Below, in pieces: positions 44,497 through 53,510 of a stretch of DNA of 64,000 nucleotides. How positions within the stretch are numbered: the stretch's first letter is position 1; every line of letters begins with the position of its first letter. The DNA is taken from contig CAWBGB010000015.1 in assembly GCA_963788285.1 (NCBI GenBank), positions 124,001-188,000 of the forward strand, in the 5' to 3' direction. The notes beneath the pieces are model-generated. The model was not told the DNA's origin. It worked only from the letters and a program-made list of their open reading frames with translations, and did no database searches. The position numbers and the translations under genes are program-made. The stretch comes from Alicyclobacillus_A sp963788285. Lineage in GTDB: Bacteria; Bacillota; Bacilli; Alicyclobacillales; Alicyclobacillaceae.

Positions 44497-45002
44497 CAGA
44501 ATTACAGACGTATTACGCCGCCTTTTTGAATCTCCGCAATCGCCTGTGTGTTGTGGTCGGCGGCGGTAAGGTAGCAGAACGAAAAATCATGAAACTGTTG
44601 GAGTGCGGGGCTTGTGTCAGGGTCATCAGCCCGGAGGTTCGGCCACAGGTGCAACGATGGGCCGAGGAGGGGCGGATGGACTGGGTGCGGCGGTCCTACG
44701 CCCCGGGAGATGTCTCTGATGCCTGGCTGGTTTTCGCCGCGACGAATGACAGACAGGTCAATCGAATGGTTTGGGAAGAAGCCGAACAGGCTGGAAAGTT
44801 AGTGAACGTCATTGACCATCCCGCCTTATGCTCGTTGACGGTTCCGGCCAGTACGCGTTGCGGTCCCTTACAAGTGGCCATTTCCACCTCCGGAATGGAC
44901 CCGGCCGAGGCGGCCAGGCTGCGCCGAGTTCTGGAGCAGGACTTGGAACAGGGAACCAGCTACTTCCAGAAGGAGGTCCTGAAGTTCCAATCGAGGAGGT
45001 AG
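44493..45002 (+). CDS. sirC: Precorrin-2 dehydrogenase SirC (CysG N-terminal type)
   Basis: It oxidises precorrin-2 to sirohydrochlorin with NAD+. The Rossmann motif LCVVVGGGKVAERKIMKLLE, LVFAATNDRQVNRMV and the domain-end motif VPASTRCGPLQVAISTSGMDP are seen. At 169 aa it is near the size of short SirC/YlnF proteins and lacks a CysG methylase part, which CobA supplies. The GTG overlaps the hemD stop. It feeds CbiX at the start of the operon. Confidence 0.92.
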   Translation: MTELQTYYAAFLNLRNRLCVVVGGGKVAERKIMKLLECGACVRVISPEVRPQVQRWAEEGRMDWVRRSYAPGDVSDAWLVFAATNDRQVNRMVWEEAEQAGKLVNVIDHPALCSLTVPASTRCGPLQVAISTSGMDPAEAARLRRVLEQDLEQGTSYFQKEVLKFQSRR

Positions 45003-45051
45003 AACACGACATATATCGTTAGAATGTGTGAACAACATTGACCATGGCTCC

Positions 45052-45134
45052 GTCTAATCAGTTGGTGTCAGATGAATGATAAATCATTCGCTGATGTGAA
45101 AGAGAATCCCACGGGCACTCTGATCTGATTAGAC
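45052..45134. promoter_or_regulatory. Nested inverted-repeat leader before a secreted-protein pseudogene
   Basis: GTCTAATCAG (45052-45061) and CTGATTAGAC (45125-45134) are perfect complements 63 bases apart. Inside is a hairpin GAATGAT/ATCATTC (45074-45080, 45083-45089), extended by TCAG/CTGA. The outer repeat ends 4 bases before the GAGGAGG ribosome site of the next gene. Confidence 0.4.
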
Positions 45135-45151
45135 TTGAGGAGGCGTTTTAC

Positions 45152-45741
45152 ATGAGGAAGAAATTGATTACGTTGCCTACTGCTTGTGTACTGACCAGCT
45201 TCTCGCTGACAGCTTTTGCCGCGACATCATCCCAAGGTCACGTACAAGCCGCAATCACCGAAAAGGATGTTACTCTGCAAGCGACAAACAACTCCACGGA
45301 TTAACTCAACTATACTGAAGAAACAGTCTCATTTGAAGCTCGTGAACCAGGCCAGCAACACCGTATCCCACTTTTAAAATACTGCCGGGCAACCACACGG
45401 TACGGTTTACGAAAGTCACGGAGGGTCAGATGGTTGGGGGTACCAATTCGTGGTATTTTGATGCGGCGGATAACGGTTGGATTTCTTTCAGCGCGCTGAA
45501 CTGGGTAAGTTGCCCGGGGGTTTTGGTGCGTTATGGTAGACATAGACCTTTTGTTGAGGAGGTTCAGTATCAACTCAACCATCTGGACTATCCTTCTAGC
45601 ACCGTGGATGGAATTTTTGGTACGGCAACACTCAACGCAGTCCGGGCATTTCAAAAGGCCCATGGACTCACTGGGGATGGTATCGTAGGACCTTTAACGT
45701 GGAGTAAAACTATTTCCACAATAAAGGTTGTGTTCACATGA
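45152..45741 (+). pseudogene. Broken secreted protein with peptidoglycan-binding domain
   Basis: An ATG after GAGGAGG opens a signal peptide (MRKKLITLPTACVLTSFSLT, cleavage near AFA-AT) and 50 codons, ending in a stop at 45302-45304. Coding signal resumes in another frame (TFKILPGNHTVRF at about 45369 to FDAADNGWISFSALNW). It continues to a PG_binding_1 domain (PFVEEVQYQLNHLDYPS, DGIFGTATLNAVRAFQKAHG, DGIVGPLTW). One stop and one frameshift therefore separate export signal and domain. Confidence 0.7.
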
Positions 45742-45776
45742 GTGACAGGAGATGTCTCTTGTCACTCTTTGTTTTT
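45740..45776 (+). terminator. Intrinsic terminator
   Basis: GAGTGACA/TGTCACTC stem (45740-45747, 45760-45767) with inner GAGA/TCTC, followed by TTTGTTTTT, directly after the pseudogene stop. Confidence 0.85.
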
Positions 45777-45878
45777 CAGTATCTCGAGAAAGTCTACCAC
45801 TCGCTTCGTCTCCCCCAGGACAACTACACGCTTGGTCAAGCCATCATTGATTCACGTTCTTGTATTTTTTATTATAGG

Positions 45879-45910
45879 TGAACTTTCTACGTGTGAAATA
45901 TGTCTATAAT
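45879..45910 (+). promoter_or_regulatory. ECF-like promoter candidate before glycosyltransferase 1
   Basis: TGAACTTT (45879-45886) and GTCTATAAT (45902-45910) are spaced exactly as in the MreB promoter candidate. A sigma-A reading of TATAAT is possible but lacks a TTGACA box at the right distance. Confidence 0.4.
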
Positions 45911-46024
45911 AGTGTGTCGAACCTTGATATCAAATGGGTGACGACGGAGCATGTGCTTCGGTATAGAAAATCATAACTCACATAGATACTGGTGATTTTG
46001 GAGCAGTTTGGGAGGCAGAAGAAA

Positions 46025-47194
46025 ATGCCTAGAGTGCTACTCTTTACAGCGTCCTTTGGCAGTGGACACAACCAGGCTTGCCATGCTGTAAGAGAAAGAT
46101 TGGAAGAGCAAGGGGCGGTGGTGAGGGAGGTTGATTTAGTAAAACTCCTTCATCCGTCTGTCCGTCCGATTGTGACCCTTGTCTTCTTACAAATGCTCAA
46201 AAAAGCTCCATGGTTATACGGGGTATTTTACGATGCATTGTCAACAAGCCAGTCCAAGTCATTTGTCGAGCGGCAATTATTTCGGCTAGGAAGACGAAAG
46301 ATAGCGTCGATTCTCCGGTCATTCCGGCCGGATGTGGTCTGCAGCACGCATCCAACGTCAGTAGGGATAGTATCTGAGTTACGGGCGCGTGGGATGACGT
46401 CAGTTCCGAATGTGGTAGTCATCACAGATTACACGGCTCATGGACATTGGGTCCATCCAAACGTCGATTTGTATTGCGTTGCATGTGAAGAAGTCGGCCG
46501 GGAATTACAACGCATGGGGGTCCCCGCTCGCAAAATACGTGTAACAGGTCTACCCATTCGTAAAGTTTTTACCGAAATGCAAGAAGTTCGAGATGACCCC
46601 GTTCGAAGGCTTCAATTACGTCGGGAGAACGGCATCGATGCAAACAAGCCTTTGTTTCTTGTCATGGGAGGAGGTGAAGGAATAATTGGTACAGCATCTA
46701 CGTGGGAGCGTATCACAAAGCGGGTTGATGCTCAGTTTACGATTGTGTGCGGAAAGAATCAAAGGTTGTATAATCAACTTCGTGACCTGGAATCCAACAA
46801 AGTGCGGGTTCTAGGGTACGTGCCGAACATCGAGCAGTGGATGGCAATGGCGGACATGCTGATCACCAAAGCGGGGGGGCTAACCATGACAGAGGCAGTC
46901 AGTTTGGGACTCCCCATGCTGTTGTTTCGTCCGATACCCGGGCAAGAACATGCAAATGCTTGTTACGCGGTGAAACGTGGCGTAGCGCAATTGTTTTACT
47001 CTTTGGCGGACGCAGAAAGAATCATGTCCGAATTCGTCGCACAGAGAGAACAAAGAGCGGAGCTCCATCTGGGAATCGCAAACCGTGATACTTCGAAAGC
47101 ATCCAACCGTATAGCACAACTCTTAATGCGCCCAGAGTTAATTATGGACGTGGAAACTCCGATTCGTACCTTGATACCTGCAGCGAGTGAGTAG
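46025..47194 (+). CDS. MGDG-synthase/UgtP-like glycosyltransferase 1 (389 aa)
   Basis: A GT28-type enzyme. The N-terminal domain follows the MGDG synthase pattern (VLLFTASFGSGHNQACHAVR, VVVITDYTAHGHWVHPNVD). The C-terminal donor domain has VTGLPIRKVF, LFLVMGGGEGIIG, VLGYVPNIEQWMAMADMLITKAGG and LPMLLFRPIPGQEHAN. Such proteins transfer glucose to diacylglycerol (UgtP) or act on related lipid or wall acceptors. ATG 46025 follows GGGAGGC. A paralogue is at 48791-49906. Confidence 0.9.
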   Translation: MPRVLLFTASFGSGHNQACHAVRERLEEQGAVVREVDLVKLLHPSVRPIVTLVFLQMLKKAPWLYGVFYDALSTSQSKSFVERQLFRLGRRKIASILRSFRPDVVCSTHPTSVGIVSELRARGMTSVPNVVVITDYTAHGHWVHPNVDLYCVACEEVGRELQRMGVPARKIRVTGLPIRKVFTEMQEVRDDPVRRLQLRRENGIDANKPLFLVMGGGEGIIGTASTWERITKRVDAQFTIVCGKNQRLYNQLRDLESNKVRVLGYVPNIEQWMAMADMLITKAGGLTMTEAVSLGLPMLLFRPIPGQEHANACYAVKRGVAQLFYSLADAERIMSEFVAQREQRAELHLGIANRDTSKASNRIAQLLMRPELIMDVETPIRTLIPAASE

Positions 47195-47248
47195 ATACAG
47201 TTGGATGTCATTCATGCAATTTGCTTGAATGTAAGGGAGAGACCTCTT

Positions 47249-47711
47249 TTGCATGGTCAGGTACTATTGTTTTCCTGTATATTGGCAATGGTCATTGCGT
47301 AGTTATATAAAGTTTTCGCTTACCGATAAGAATGGAACTGGAAGCAGTTTCTCGTTACCGGTGGCATGCCGAATTCTCACACTGCACTCATGTGTACACT
47401 AACGACGAGTTGCTTACTATTTTATGGATGGTCTTCACCTTGGTTTGCTGTGTCATTTGTTTCGTCCATTGTGGTGATCACGGGGTACGACGGCAAGCTG
47501 GGGAGCACGCACTAATTCTTCACGACTTAATTGTCCAATTGCACGAAGCCGGAGTTGATATCAAACCCAACGTGTTTCGGCGGTTTCGACATTGGCAAAG
47601 ACGGGGCACACACCAGCGGAAGTGGTTGGAGGCGTTCTGCTTGGAGTGGCGATTGCTTTACTATCACACATTGTTCTGTGCCTTCAAACGAAGGGAGCAA
47701 TGATTTTGTAA
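47249..47711 (+). pseudogene. Remnant of divergent PAP2 (DUF212) membrane protein
   Basis: Three frames hold consecutive pieces. The first is VLLFSCILAMVIA, then, after TAG and TAA stops, VTGGMPNSHTALM with the family's GGMPSSH motif and LLFYGWSSPWFAVSFVSSIV (about 47350-47490). GVRRQAGEHALILHDLIVQL follows in a second frame, and LAKTGHTPAEVVGGVLLGVA in a third, ending at the TAA 47709-47711. In-frame stops plus two frameshifts show decay. The family are membrane proteins of unknown enzyme activity. Confidence 0.75.
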
Positions 47712-47730
47712 AGAAGGATGTTGGGCTCCA

Positions 47731-48435
47731 GTGCAAATCATGTTTGTTACCATATGTTTTCTTGTCGTGCTGTTCGTCATATATTCCGTCATTCCAAATG
47801 TACTCGTTCGAGTCTTCCACTGGCACTGCGTTTGGAGAGGGCCTGCAGCACGATGCGTCGCTTTGACTTTTGATGATGGTCCACACCCACACTACACTCC
47901 GAGGGTGCTTGATGTGCTGAAAGACGCAGGAGTCAAAGCGACATTCTTTGTCATTGCAGAAAAGGCACTCAAATATCCGGACATCATTGACAGGATGATA
48001 CGGGAAGGGCACGATATACAAGTACATGGATATACGCATGCTTGTGTACCGTTGCTACTACCCAACCGCAGCCGAAAGCAACTGCACGATTCAGCACAAG
48101 TCCTGAATCAGGTTTTCGGAATCAGAACGTCGTTGTATCGGCCCACGTGGGGGCTATGCAATTGGGTCGTCCTTACATCGCTACACAAAACCAATCACAA
48201 GTTGGTTACGTGGTCGGTTATCGTTGGTGATTGGCGTAGAGCTACCTGGGAAAAACTTATGAATCGAATCCTACGCAACCTGCACCCTGGCGCCATCATC
48301 GTGTTGCATGATAGCGATGAAACATTCGGAAGTGAACATGGGGCGCCCAATGATATGATTGAGATGTTACCAAAACTCATCGAACATCTGAGATGCCAGG
48401 AGTATGATTTTTCAAAGGTAGTGGATTGGCTTTGA
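47731..48435 (+). CDS. Polysaccharide deacetylase, membrane anchored (234 aa)
   Basis: One N-terminal transmembrane helix (VTICFLVVLFVIYSVI) is followed by a NodB domain: ALTFDDGPHPHYTPRVLDVL with the catalytic Asp pair, the metal-binding HGYTH, RPTWG in motif 3, and IVLHDSDE near the end. It removes acetyl groups from N-acetylglucosamine polymers such as peptidoglycan or a surface glycan outside the membrane. GTG 47731 or ATG 47740 may be the start. It lies 20 bases after the DUF212 remnant. Confidence 0.88.
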   Translation: MQIMFVTICFLVVLFVIYSVIPNVLVRVFHWHCVWRGPAARCVALTFDDGPHPHYTPRVLDVLKDAGVKATFFVIAEKALKYPDIIDRMIREGHDIQVHGYTHACVPLLLPNRSRKQLHDSAQVLNQVFGIRTSLYRPTWGLCNWVVLTSLHKTNHKLVTWSVIVGDWRRATWEKLMNRILRNLHPGAIIVLHDSDETFGSEHGAPNDMIEMLPKLIEHLRCQEYDFSKVVDWL

Positions 48436-48790
48436 CCAGGTTTCGAGACTCGGCAACTCCTATCCTACAATGCGCTTGGCGGGGGTGGACATCGATGGCG
48501 CAAGGCACATTTCGTCGTGATGCACCACTCTCGTAGAATTTTCCACTACATCGCTCTTAAATAACCTTTTTTCATATCATTCATGTCTATTTAGTGTCAA
48601 CCCATCAATTGTCGCTCAAACACTGTGCTCTGCATGTACCCATGATAATCCCTGTCTAACGGAGAGTGTCTTGCATGTTGCAACTCGCGAGTCCCGATTT
48701 ACTGTTTCCGTTCCGTTGTGCATTGAAAGAATTCATCTCCTTGCGAACGGTTGATCATGATTCATCTATCCAATATTTTGTGGACTCCCG
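48436..48790. other. Intergenic region with an ECF-like promoter candidate
   Basis: No gene is seen. AACCTTTTTT (48563-48572) and GTCTATTTAG (48585-48594) form a promoter-like pair similar in spacing to the dedA candidate at 55599-55626, about 195 bases before the glycosyltransferase 2 ATG. Confidence 0.3.
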
Positions 48791-49906
48791 ATGACCAGAG
48801 TTTTACTGCTATCTGCGGGCTTTGGAGATGGGCATCGGCAGGTAGCAAATGCTCTACGTGAGTCGTTTGTCAAGCGGGACGTAAGCGTCTTTGAGGTTGA
48901 CTGTTTTGAAAAAACCAATCTCTTTCTTGCTAAGCTGAACCAGTGGCTGTACGAGGTAATTACCCGGTATTTCCCGAGTTTATATGGGCTCGTTTATAGA
49001 ATGACGGCCAACCTAAGTCCGAATCATGTGCTTTGGAAATTGCTTTCTTTGTTTTCGCGCAAGGCATTTGTTCGCGCCCTGAAACAGTATCAACCCGATA
49101 TCGTGCTACAGCTTTTTCCGGATCATGGGGTAGAATTCGTGCCACGGCACGGTATCAAGCCCTTCATCGGTGTAGTGATAACGGACTTTAGCGTGCATAG
49201 CCATTGGTTTCATTCAAGCGTAGATGCATATTTTATCCCTCATTCTGCCATGAAATCGGACATGGCAGCTTTCGTTTCAAGTGAAACAGAAATCATTGAT
49301 TCTGGAATCCCAATCCGCAACCAATTTGCGATGAATTACAAAACACCTACATGTTCAGACAACCCGTACGTACTCCTCGCTACAGGAGGGCGCGGGTTAT
49401 TTCCAGATTTGGAAGATGTGATACAAGCGATACTGACGAAGTTACCCACCGTCGACGTGTACGTATTGTGCGGTCGAAACACTGGCATGCTCCACCGGAT
49501 TGAGAAGTTAATTCCAGCGCGTAAACGACTGCATGCTTTACCGTATGTCGAAAATGTCGCGGAGTGGTTACGCGGAGCCTCACTCGCAATCGTGAAGGCA
49601 GGCGGAGTCACCGTCAGTGAGTGCTTGGCTTCACAATGTCCCATGATTTTTTATCGTCCACAACCTGGGCAAGAAGCAGATAATGCTACTTTTCTCACAC
49701 GAATGGGAGCGGGTAAAGTGGTTAACAACGAGAGGGAACTTGTGGATGTCCTGACCAACAGGACTTTTTGGTATGAAATTGCACGAATGAGAGATGTATG
49801 TGCTTCATTGGCGCACCCTGATGCATCCGACGTCATTGTTGAATATGTGCTTGCTAGGGCACGCAAACCCGGAACGCAATCGCCACGATACAGTCAGGTT
49901 CGGTAA
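48791..49906 (+). CDS. MGDG-synthase/UgtP-like glycosyltransferase 2 (371 aa)
   Basis: Paralogue of the 46025 gene: VLLLSAGFGDGHRQVANALR, GVVITDFSVHSHWFHSSVD, VLLATGGRGLFPDLEDV, LPYVENVAEWLRGASLAIVKAGG and CPMIFYRPQPGQEADNATF. The first glycine-rich loop begins at residue 6, so ATG 48791 is right, although no strong ribosome site precedes it. It likely acts on a membrane lipid or wall precursor at the inner membrane face. Sequence differs from paralogue 1, so acceptors may differ. Confidence 0.88.
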   Translation: MTRVLLLSAGFGDGHRQVANALRESFVKRDVSVFEVDCFEKTNLFLAKLNQWLYEVITRYFPSLYGLVYRMTANLSPNHVLWKLLSLFSRKAFVRALKQYQPDIVLQLFPDHGVEFVPRHGIKPFIGVVITDFSVHSHWFHSSVDAYFIPHSAMKSDMAAFVSSETEIIDSGIPIRNQFAMNYKTPTCSDNPYVLLATGGRGLFPDLEDVIQAILTKLPTVDVYVLCGRNTGMLHRIEKLIPARKRLHALPYVENVAEWLRGASLAIVKAGGVTVSECLASQCPMIFYRPQPGQEADNATFLTRMGAGKVVNNERELVDVLTNRTFWYEIARMRDVCASLAHPDASDVIVEYVLARARKPGTQSPRYSQVR

Positions 49907-49960
49907 CGATACGTCACCAGAGGGGCGAACAGCGGGCGCGTGTTGTAGCCGCGCCCGAAT

Positions 49961-50617
49961 TCACGTCATTTGTTTGATAGACTTTTTCTTTACAATGTAA
50001 GTAACTCCCCAGAACATGGCGATGGCCAAACTACCGAGTGCCAGCCACGAAACCAGGCGATGTGATATACCGAGAAAAATGAGTGCGGTACCGATGTAAT
50101 AGGGCATGATGGACACGGCGCCGGTCCATATGTATGACCATAAACGTACGGAAGGTATGGTCCCCACGACATAGCTGACGATAAATCCAGGGAGCGGGAG
50201 GAGTCGCGCGAACAGCAGACCCATTGTGCCCTTCTCTTTCACCCAACGGTCCACTTGATGGAATCGGTCGGCAGTGACCATCGACCGTAATATCGGGGTC
50301 CCCAAATACCGTGCAGCGACAAAGACGACGAGAGAACTGAGTACCGCTCCAATCCACGAATAGAAGGCTCCCCACCATGCACCATATATTTCCATATAAA
50401 GTACGAGTAGCCCTTCGGCAGGCATCGGTGTTACACATATCATGGCCATGATTAAGATGGCGGCAATAATGCCTACCATCCCCCACGATCGAAGTACTTG
50501 AGAGAGCGCCCCGTGTCTGTCCAAATACAAAAATATACCAACCGCAACAACCATGACGAGGAATGCGGCCATTGTCCATACCTTAGATTTAGAGGCTGTA
50601 AAATCATGTGTGACCAC
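49961..50617 (-). CDS. TVP38/TMEM64 (SNARE-associated, DedA-like) membrane protein (218 aa)
   Basis: About six hydrophobic segments. The conserved VTT-domain core is present: VTPMPAEGLLVLYMEIYGAWWGA, AARYLG, and the second half FARLLPLPGFIVSYVVGTIPSVRLWSYI with the amphipathic arch. GTG 50617 is proposed (GGGGGA just upstream); the frame is open to an ATG at 50731. This family is related to DedA proteins and, in some cases, to lipid carrier recycling across the membrane. It is divergently placed to the MreB-like gene. Confidence 0.82.
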   Translation of the reverse strand: MVTHDFTASKSKVWTMAAFLVMVVAVGIFLYLDRHGALSQVLRSWGMVGIIAAILIMAMICVTPMPAEGLLVLYMEIYGAWWGAFYSWIGAVLSSLVVFVAARYLGTPILRSMVTADRFHQVDRWVKEKGTMGLLFARLLPLPGFIVSYVVGTIPSVRLWSYIWTGAVSIMPYYIGTALIFLGISHRLVSWLALGSLAIAMFWGVTYIVKKKSIKQMT

Positions 50618-50803
50618 GTCATTCCCCCAACCTTGTGAACCAAAGTCATCCACCGCTTCTAACTGTGGCAAGTATACATTTCCCTCATCCGTATGGCAAT
50701 CATATCCCTCAAAACATAGCCGATATATCACTGGTCATACCCCGTGATGCTTAGGCATAGCACCTCCAGTTGGAGAACTCTACGTTTTTTGTACACTCAC
50801 GAA

Positions 50804-50830
50804 TGAACTTTTGACGTCGTATCTCGGTCT
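50804..50830 (+). promoter_or_regulatory. ECF-like promoter candidate before the MreB paralogue
   Basis: TGAACTTTTG (50804-50813) with CGGTCTATATTA (50825-50836); 16 bases separate AAC and CGG, the spacing usual for Bacillus ECF sigma factors of the SigW/SigM type. Confidence 0.45.
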
Positions 50831-50917
50831 ATATTAAGGATGCAATCTGGTGACCAATCTCAAATACAAAGGAGAAATGTTCGTTCTCCGGATAATACAT
50901 GGAGGCGCGCATCGGGG

Positions 50918-51940
50918 ATGGCTGTGAAACAAGCAGGTCTGACTATCGATTTTGGAACTTCAAACACACGAGTGTACCTTCCGGGAAAAGGACTTGTGCT
51001 TCAAGAACCGTCGGTTGTCGCAATGAGACGAACGGGCGAGTTGGAATCGGCAGGCGAACAAGCAAGAAAAATGATGGGTAAAGCACCAGAGGCAATTCAT
51101 GTGATAAAACCCATACAACGTGGAGTCATTCATGATTTCGAAGCAGCGCGCGTCATGCTGGAATACTTTGTAAATCAAGCGAAGCCAAGTCACCTTCTCA
51201 CACTGAAACCACGGTTCACCATGTGTATTCCATTGGGAATAACAGCTGTGGAACGGCAAGCGTACCACGATGTGGCCATACAATCGGGCGCAAAGCACGT
51301 GCGACTGGTGGAAGGTGCATTAAGCGCCGCCGCTGGGGCAGGTCTGCCAGTGAATGACCCGACAGGCAACATGGTGGTTCATATTGGGGGCGGACTGACG
51401 GATATTGCAGTCCTCTCTCTTGGCGGAATTGTCGCAGGAACATCGCTCCGAATCGGCGGGAACGATATGGACCAGTGTATTGCTGACTATCTAAAGGTTG
51501 CGTACAACATTGCGGTCGGTGAAACCACGGCAGAACATTTAAAGATTCGTGCAACCAACACGGATGACGAGATTTCGTCCGAAATTAAAGGACGAGATCT
51601 AGCGAGCGGGTTGCCAAAATCAATCACAGTGTCCCACGTGGAAGTGACAAGAGCGCTGAATCCCATCGTTGACCAACTGGTGGCAGGGGTAATAGGTGTT
51701 CTTGAAAAATCGCCTCCCGAACTTTCAGCGGACATATACCGCAGAGGAATTGTTTTAACCGGTGGAGGAGCACAGATGAACAATGTGCGGGTGGCAATCG
51801 AACGGGAAACCCAACTTCATGTTGAGGTGGCAAACAATCCATTGGACTGTGCAATCATCGGGGCTGGAGAAATGGTTTCACGGGATAGGCAGACCAAACG
51901 GCACCAGTTCATATTTCTCAAGCGACAATTTAGTTTTTAG
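50918..51940 (+). CDS. MreB/Mbl-like actin homologue (340 aa)
   Basis: It shows the actin-fold nucleotide-binding segments: TIDFGTSNTRVYL (phosphate 1), VHIGGGLTDIAVLSLG (phosphate 2) and GIVLTGGGAQMNNV (adenosine). MreB-type features are also seen: VAMRRTGELESAGEQARKMMG, IQRGVIHDFEAARVML and EGALSAAAGAGLPVNDPTGN. ATG 50918 has GGAGG 12 bases before. It guides lateral wall synthesis under the membrane. It is followed by a dead transglycosylase gene rather than by mreC/mreD, so it is a second, dispersed copy or an Mbl-like protein. Confidence 0.9.
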   Translation: MAVKQAGLTIDFGTSNTRVYLPGKGLVLQEPSVVAMRRTGELESAGEQARKMMGKAPEAIHVIKPIQRGVIHDFEAARVMLEYFVNQAKPSHLLTLKPRFTMCIPLGITAVERQAYHDVAIQSGAKHVRLVEGALSAAAGAGLPVNDPTGNMVVHIGGGLTDIAVLSLGGIVAGTSLRIGGNDMDQCIADYLKVAYNIAVGETTAEHLKIRATNTDDEISSEIKGRDLASGLPKSITVSHVEVTRALNPIVDQLVAGVIGVLEKSPPELSADIYRRGIVLTGGGAQMNNVRVAIERETQLHVEVANNPLDCAIIGAGEMVSRDRQTKRHQFIFLKRQFSF

Positions 51941-51982
51941 GTCCAATTGGAGCAGGACAACGCTGAGTGAGGGGGGATACTG

Positions 51983-52752
51983 ATGCATGTGGATGCAAGT
52001 GTCCGTCCCGAATCGAGAGAGCTGCAGGTCACCACGCGGTTTCAACGCCGTCTGCAAAAGATAGTCATGACCGCCATCGTAGCGATTGTAGGGATCGCTG
52101 CTGTCGAATATTACCTGAAGATGGTTGCCCTGTGGGGCGTGAAGTAAAAAATGGTGTCGCGCAACAGAATCTTTTTTAGACATTCAACCATGCTGACATA
52201 CGAAGAAATTCCTGTCACGTTTCGTAATGCCATCTTGGCCACAGAATACCGGACCTTCATGTCAAATCCAGGGATTGATCCGAGATCCATTCTCCGTTTC
52301 GCCTTTGTTGACGCCCAATCCGGACAGTTTACCGAAGGAGGCTCCACCATTACACAACAACTGGTGCGAAAGGCATTGGGATTATCGCAAGATAAATCGT
52401 TGTCGCGTAAGTCACCGAGGCGGTGGATGCAATGGCCTGGACCATACAGCTCTCTAAAGAGGAGATTTTTGCGCTATATACCAACGACATTTACTTTGGG
52501 GAAAATGCCTATGGGCTTTACAGCGCTGCCGAAACTTACTTTGGCATACCTCCACAGCAGGTAAACGATGGGGAGTTGACATTGCTCGCCGGTTTGCCTA
52601 ACGCGCCCAGTGTTTATGATCCATTTCACTCCTTGCCCTTAGCACAAGAGAGGCAACGCAAGGTGGTTAGCAACATGATCAATGCAGGGTTTATCACATC
52701 AAGTGACGCCCGTCGCATTCTCTCCGAACCAATACGGCTAAAGCACAGATAG
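51983..52752 (+). pseudogene. Broken transglycosylase (monofunctional PBP/GT51 type)
   Basis: A signal-anchor region (ATG 51983; TM VMTAIVAIVGIAAVEYYL) ends at a TAA at 52145-52147. In the same frame the GT51 domain then follows: AILATEYRTFMSNPGIDPRS, where the Asp of the usual ED(H/R) motif is Tyr, and FTEGGSTITQQLVRKAL. A frameshift near 52410 precedes the remainder in another frame (DIYFGENAYGLYSAAETYFG, LTLLAGLPNAPSVYDP) up to the stop at 52750-52752. At least two inactivating lesions are visible. Confidence 0.85.
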
Positions 52753-52973
52753 CCCTCAAGTATACTGGGACTAAGGGATCAGAAACTGGCAACCATAATG
52801 GCGTTTACGTCATCTCAAAATGACCAAACACAATGAAGCGAACTCCGTTCTGGTCTTTTTCGCCATTACTGAATCTCGACGTATCCAAATGATACATTTG
52901 GGATGGTGAGGGCTCGTTAATTCTGCTCATGTGTGGCGGAGGATACTGGATTCGTCGAGGAGGTGATGCGTCT
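52753..52973. promoter_or_regulatory. Upstream region of the ECF sigma operon with inverted repeat
   Basis: CCAAATG-ATA-CATTTGG (52885-52901) is a perfect 7-bp inverted repeat and a possible operator. A weak ECF-like pair AAC (52791) and CGTC (52808) has spacing 1-2 bases too short, so self-regulation is not proven. Confidence 0.3.
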
Positions 52974-53510
52974 TTGAATGAATCCGATGTTGCCCTTATC
53001 CGTGCAGCGATGAGCGGACGATCCGAATCTTTCTCCACTTTGGTGACTCATTATCGGAACTTCGTTTACCGAACGGTTTATGGCATTCTGCAAAATGCCG
53101 CTGATGCGGAAGATGTGACGCAAGAGACGTTCATCAAGGTCTTTCAATCGTTGAAAGGATTACGCCAACCAGAAACATTTCCGACCTGGTTGGCACGTAC
53201 AGCCGTACGAACTGCGCTGAACTGGGTAGAAAAAAGTAATCGGTCTCGTGCCGCTCCGCTTGAAGGTAACATCGGTTACGTTCAACGGGATGAGTATCGT
53301 TCGACCCAGGTACGCATTGATGTGGAGAATGCACTGAATCAATTAAGTCCGGAACATCGTGCTGTCATTGTTCTGCGCGAATTACACGGATTCAATTATG
53401 AGGAGTTAGCTAAAATTCTTGAAGTTCCAGTGGGTACAGTACGCTCCCGATTGTTTCACGCTCGTACTAAACTTCGTCAGTTACTCAGTGACGAAAGGGG
53501 AGACGCATAG
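52974..53510 (+). CDS. ECF RNA polymerase sigma factor (SigW-like, 178 aa)
   Basis: Region 2: FSTLVTHYRNFVYRTVYGIL and ADAEDVTQETFIKVFQSL; region 4: LSPEHRAVIVLRELHGFNYEEL and VPVGTVRSRLFHARTKLR. TTG 52974 is the likely start because the ideal GAGGAGGTGAT site is 7 bases upstream and in-frame GTG/ATG codons there are lacking; the frame opens to 52929. It shares a base with the anti-sigma start. The group directs transcription of envelope-stress genes. Confidence 0.92.
   Translation: MNESDVALIRAAMSGRSESFSTLVTHYRNFVYRTVYGILQNAADAEDVTQETFIKVFQSLKGLRQPETFPTWLARTAVRTALNWVEKSNRSRAAPLEGNIGYVQRDEYRSTQVRIDVENALNQLSPEHRAVIVLRELHGFNYEELAKILEVPVGTVRSRLFHARTKLRQLLSDERGDA

Noticed and set aside
52791..52811. 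ECF-like autoregulatory promoter for the sigma gene (GGCAACC ... CGTC)
   Set aside because: The spacing is too short and the -35 lacks TGAA; it was only noted as weak in the upstream region entry.
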